Below, piece by piece: positions 62,095-64,000 of a stretch of 64,000 bases of DNA. The notes beneath the pieces are model-generated. The model had not been told where the DNA came from, ran no database searches, and worked only from the letters and a program-made list of their open reading frames with translations. Every line of letters starts with the position of its first letter. The first letter of the stretch is position 1. Origin of the DNA: Chitinophagales bacterium (GTDB taxonomy: Bacteria; Bacteroidota; Bacteroidia; Chitinophagales; CAIOSU01); contig JBBDNB010000023.1 of NCBI GenBank assembly GCA_040877935.1, forward strand, positions 52,729 through 116,728, written 5' to 3'. Position numbers and translations under genes: made by a program.

Positions 62095-62147
62095 TCCGGC
62101 CTAAGCTTGACAGGATTTAAAGCCCTGTCAGGCTTGCCTAAGGTGCC
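62095..62147. repeat. REP-like hairpin
   Basis: AAGCTTGACAGG (62103-62114) and CCTGTCAGGCTT (62124-62135) pair with one mismatch, and further GGC/GCC pairing extends outward. It lies in the 314-bp gap before the NUDIX gene, where nothing else was recognised. It resembles intergenic repeats common in Bacteroidota. Confidence 0.55.
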
Positions 62148-62278
62148 GTTTTATTTCCCTTCCGATAATTTGTGATATTTTTATCAATCCTGGAAATAAA
62201 GAATTGTAGTCATCCATTTAGAAAATATTTGTGTAGTTAAGTGTGATGGAATGGAGTATATCAAACAGATGTGAAACA

Positions 62279-62749
62279 ATGAGGTATAGAGTAAGTGCAC
62301 GAGGAATTTTAGAGGAAGATGATAAAATTCTTTTTGTGGAGTACAAGCACAAGAATATGAATACTTATTATTCGCTACCTGGAGGTGGACAAGAGAAGGG
62401 TGTTAATTTGAAGCAGACCGTACAAATTGAATTCAGGGAAGAAGTTGCTATTGAAGTGGAAGTGGGTGATGTGCTACTTGTAAGAGAGTTTATTATAGAT
62501 GAGCCAGATATTGAAGTTTGGTTAGGTGGAATTCATCAGGTTGAAATAATTTTTGAATGTAAGCGAAACAACAGTGTTAAGGTTGGCAAGAATCAGCTAA
62601 AACCGGATTTTGATATGACGGGCTTTAAGTGGATCCCGATTGACGAACTTGATAAGCACAAAATATTTCCTTGCGAGGAACTGAAGCAAGTTGTACTCAA
62701 TAAACGGGTCAACTATCTATTTGAACATGAAAAAACAAACGGCAACTAA
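62279..62749 (+). CDS. NUDIX-domain protein with atypical NUDIX box
   Basis: ATG 62279 (MRYRVSARGILEEDDKIL) is preferred over 62243, because the NUDIX domain begins there. The product of 156 residues has YYSLPGGGQEKGVNLKQTV followed by IEFREEVAIEVEVGDV. In the canonical box GX5EX7REUXEEXGU, the first Glu is replaced by Val here and the Arg before the Glu by Ile, while the EE pair is kept. Metal binding is probably preserved only in part. Family members hydrolyse nucleoside diphosphate-linked compounds. It is on the plus strand at the end of the accessory stretch, with no partner. Confidence 0.75.
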   Translation: MRYRVSARGILEEDDKILFVEYKHKNMNTYYSLPGGGQEKGVNLKQTVQIEFREEVAIEVEVGDVLLVREFIIDEPDIEVWLGGIHQVEIIFECKRNNSVKVGKNQLKPDFDMTGFKWIPIDELDKHKIFPCEELKQVVLNKRVNYLFEHEKTNGN

Positions 62750-62906
62750 AAGTAGCCAAAGGATATTGGGATAATCAGGATTCCAAACTCTAACAGAGAT
62801 GCGAAATAATATTTTTTATCTTTATCAAGCTTGAGAAAAATAAAGTAGGATATTTTTCATACAAAGCCAGCTAAAATGGAGAGCTATGTATGAATTTATA
62901 ATATCT

Positions 62907-62922
62907 ATAAACGATTGTTTAT
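62907..62922. promoter_or_regulatory. Third copy of the TetR-type palindrome
   Basis: ATAAACGATTGTTTAT contains the same 12-mer AAACGATTGTTT as the sites at 6448 and 7071, 56 kb away, and is itself an ATAAAC-N4-GTTTAT palindrome. It lies 55 bp before the ATG at 62977, the same distance class as the fatty-acid operon sites. It may be real or a chance match. Confidence 0.4.
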
Positions 62923-62976
62923 CATTTTATGGCGACAACGCAAACCATGAAGTGACAAACATTAAATTAACACAAT

Positions 62977-63900
62977 ATGACATTGATAAAGGGTGACACC
63001 GAGTTTTCAGCTTGGGCAAGACAACTCCAAAACGACTGGAGAGTTAAGAGAGGATTTCCAATCGGGACTTACAAAAATCCTAGAGGTGAAACAGTAGAAT
63101 TAGGAAACTACATTGAAACGAAATTTGCCTTTGACAGCAAAGAAAATTTTCTGACAAAAAATATTCGTGACGTAGTTAAGAAGGCTCTAAAAAATAAAGA
63201 GAAAGGTGCGAAAATTGCAAAGACACGACTTTACACAAACCTTTTATCAAGCCAACCTTTAGCATTTAATTTATTCGCTGAATTATCACTTGACTATGAC
63301 TTGGCGACAAAATTTTTCAACAGACAATTTGAGAACCGTATCGAGAAAGTAACAAACATAATTTTTGAACATTCTGACGGCAGAGGCGATTGCAGTTACA
63401 CTTGCGACCATTCTGCATTTGATGTTTTCATAGAGTTCAAACCCGTAAATGGACAAAGTGGGTTTATAGGAATTGAAGTGAAATATTCCGAAAGTTTGAA
63501 TGATGCACCTGCGACATATAAAGAAAGGTATGCAGACATCTCAAACAAATCAGAACTATTTAAACCTGACAGCAATAAATATTTAAGAGCAAAACCCATA
63601 GAACAAATTTGGCGTGACCATTTGCTTTCAATTGCACATCTCAAACACGCCAACAAAAAATACGATGACGGTTTTTTCATTTATCTATATCCTAAAGAGA
63701 ACAAAGAGTGTCAAGCTGGAGTTGATAAATACATTGAACAATTTATTTCTTTTGACACTAAAACAAAAAAATATGATGAAAGAAAAACAGGTTTCTACAA
63801 GCGACATTTAAAAGAGTTTGTAATTGACTTGAAAGAAGTTTGTAAAGATGAATGGATAGACAAGTTTTTACAAAGGTATTTTGGCGACAATGGCAACTAA
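62977..63900 (+). CDS. PGN_0703-like putative restriction endonuclease
   Basis: The 307-residue protein fits the PGN_0703 family of predicted restriction endonucleases. The PD-(D/E)XK core is visible as Asp149 (HSAFDVFIEF), then Glu167 and Lys169 (FIGIEVKYSE), with PIEQIWRDHLLSIAHLKHAN after it, a conserved region of the family. The N-terminus starts MTLIKGDTEFSAWARQLQND. No methyltransferase gene is adjacent inside the window. Codon and base use are somewhat more AT-rich than in the core genes, in keeping with transfer. The last 100 bases of the window after it hold no recognised gene. Confidence 0.7.
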   Translation: MTLIKGDTEFSAWARQLQNDWRVKRGFPIGTYKNPRGETVELGNYIETKFAFDSKENFLTKNIRDVVKKALKNKEKGAKIAKTRLYTNLLSSQPLAFNLFAELSLDYDLATKFFNRQFENRIEKVTNIIFEHSDGRGDCSYTCDHSAFDVFIEFKPVNGQSGFIGIEVKYSESLNDAPATYKERYADISNKSELFKPDSNKYLRAKPIEQIWRDHLLSIAHLKHANKKYDDGFFIYLYPKENKECQAGVDKYIEQFISFDTKTKKYDERKTGFYKRHLKEFVIDLKEVCKDEWIDKFLQRYFGDNGN

Positions 63901-64000
63901 CTTGACAGAGCATATATTCTATAGTAAATCGCTTCTTGTAAGGTTTGGAATTCCTACAAAAAATGGTACTAAATTTATTAAGCCGCTTTTTTGATTAATG

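Noticed and set aside
63901..64000. Possible start or end of another gene at the right edge
   Set aside because: Only short frames with stops and a weak inverted repeat (TTGTAAGG/CCTACAA); too little sequence to support a call.

Overview
The window looks like the chromosome of a member of the Bacteroidota. Five intact proteins end in C-terminal sorting domains of the type IX secretion system (T9SS), several promoters carry the Bacteroidota -7 box TAnnTTTG, the branched-chain/pyruvate dehydrogenase E1 subunits are fused, and base composition is AT-rich. Nothing seen fixes the class or genus. No CRISPR array, rRNA operon or complete insertion sequence was seen; one tRNA (Leu-CAA) is present.

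Region 1 (1-10.0 kb) is a fatty-acid degradation block read on the minus strand: a TetR-type regulator, a FadN-like hydroxyacyl-CoA dehydrogenase/enoyl-CoA hydratase, a thiolase, and two paralogous acyl-CoA dehydrogenases (the second cut by the window edge). A YpdA-like flavoprotein and a long-chain acyl-CoA synthetase lie upstream. Near-identical palindromes sit upstream of both the regulator and the hydratase/dehydrogenase gene and are the likely operator. Region 2 (10.1-16.6 kb) is a tandem family of three secreted proteins sharing an unnamed Cys-containing domain, PKD-like domains and T9SS tails, plus a duplicated tail fragment. Region 3 (16.6-27.6 kb) mixes housekeeping genes (fumC, enoyl-CoA hydratase, yaaA), secreted enzymes (M43 metalloprotease, PhoD-like phosphatase), a UDG-family protein, a PIN toxin locus and a broken RAYT transposase with its REP-like hairpin. 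Region 4 (27.6-49.1 kb) is mostly core: an AddAB-like helicase-nuclease, mfd, an aminotransferase, fused E1, lptF/G-like, tgt, a glycosyltransferase, an ECF sigma factor, rsmG, tRNA-Leu, an M50 protease, a GH3 protein, and rplU-rpmA with an unusual L27 tail.

Region 5 (49.2-63.9 kb) is accessory and the most unusual part. A WYL-domain regulator lies between two long imperfect-palindrome (MITE-like) elements. Next comes a protein joining a Clp-like AAA+ ATPase to an FtsH-type M41 peptidase. Further along are a UDG-like protein, a DUF1232 membrane protein, an HNH-like protein, a DUF2779 nuclease (Cas4-like plus DEDD-like), a RelBE-like toxin-antitoxin pair, two PD-(D/E)XK-like proteins, a frameshifted DUF429-like gene, a chimeric oxidoreductase remnant and a NUDIX protein. 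Three of these genes (AAA+-M41, DUF2779 and DUF429-like) have promoters with the same 17-bp dyad placed exactly ten bases before a TAnnTTTG box. This points to one co-regulated, possibly defence-related set, with the WYL protein as candidate regulator. That link is inference and is the observation most worth following.
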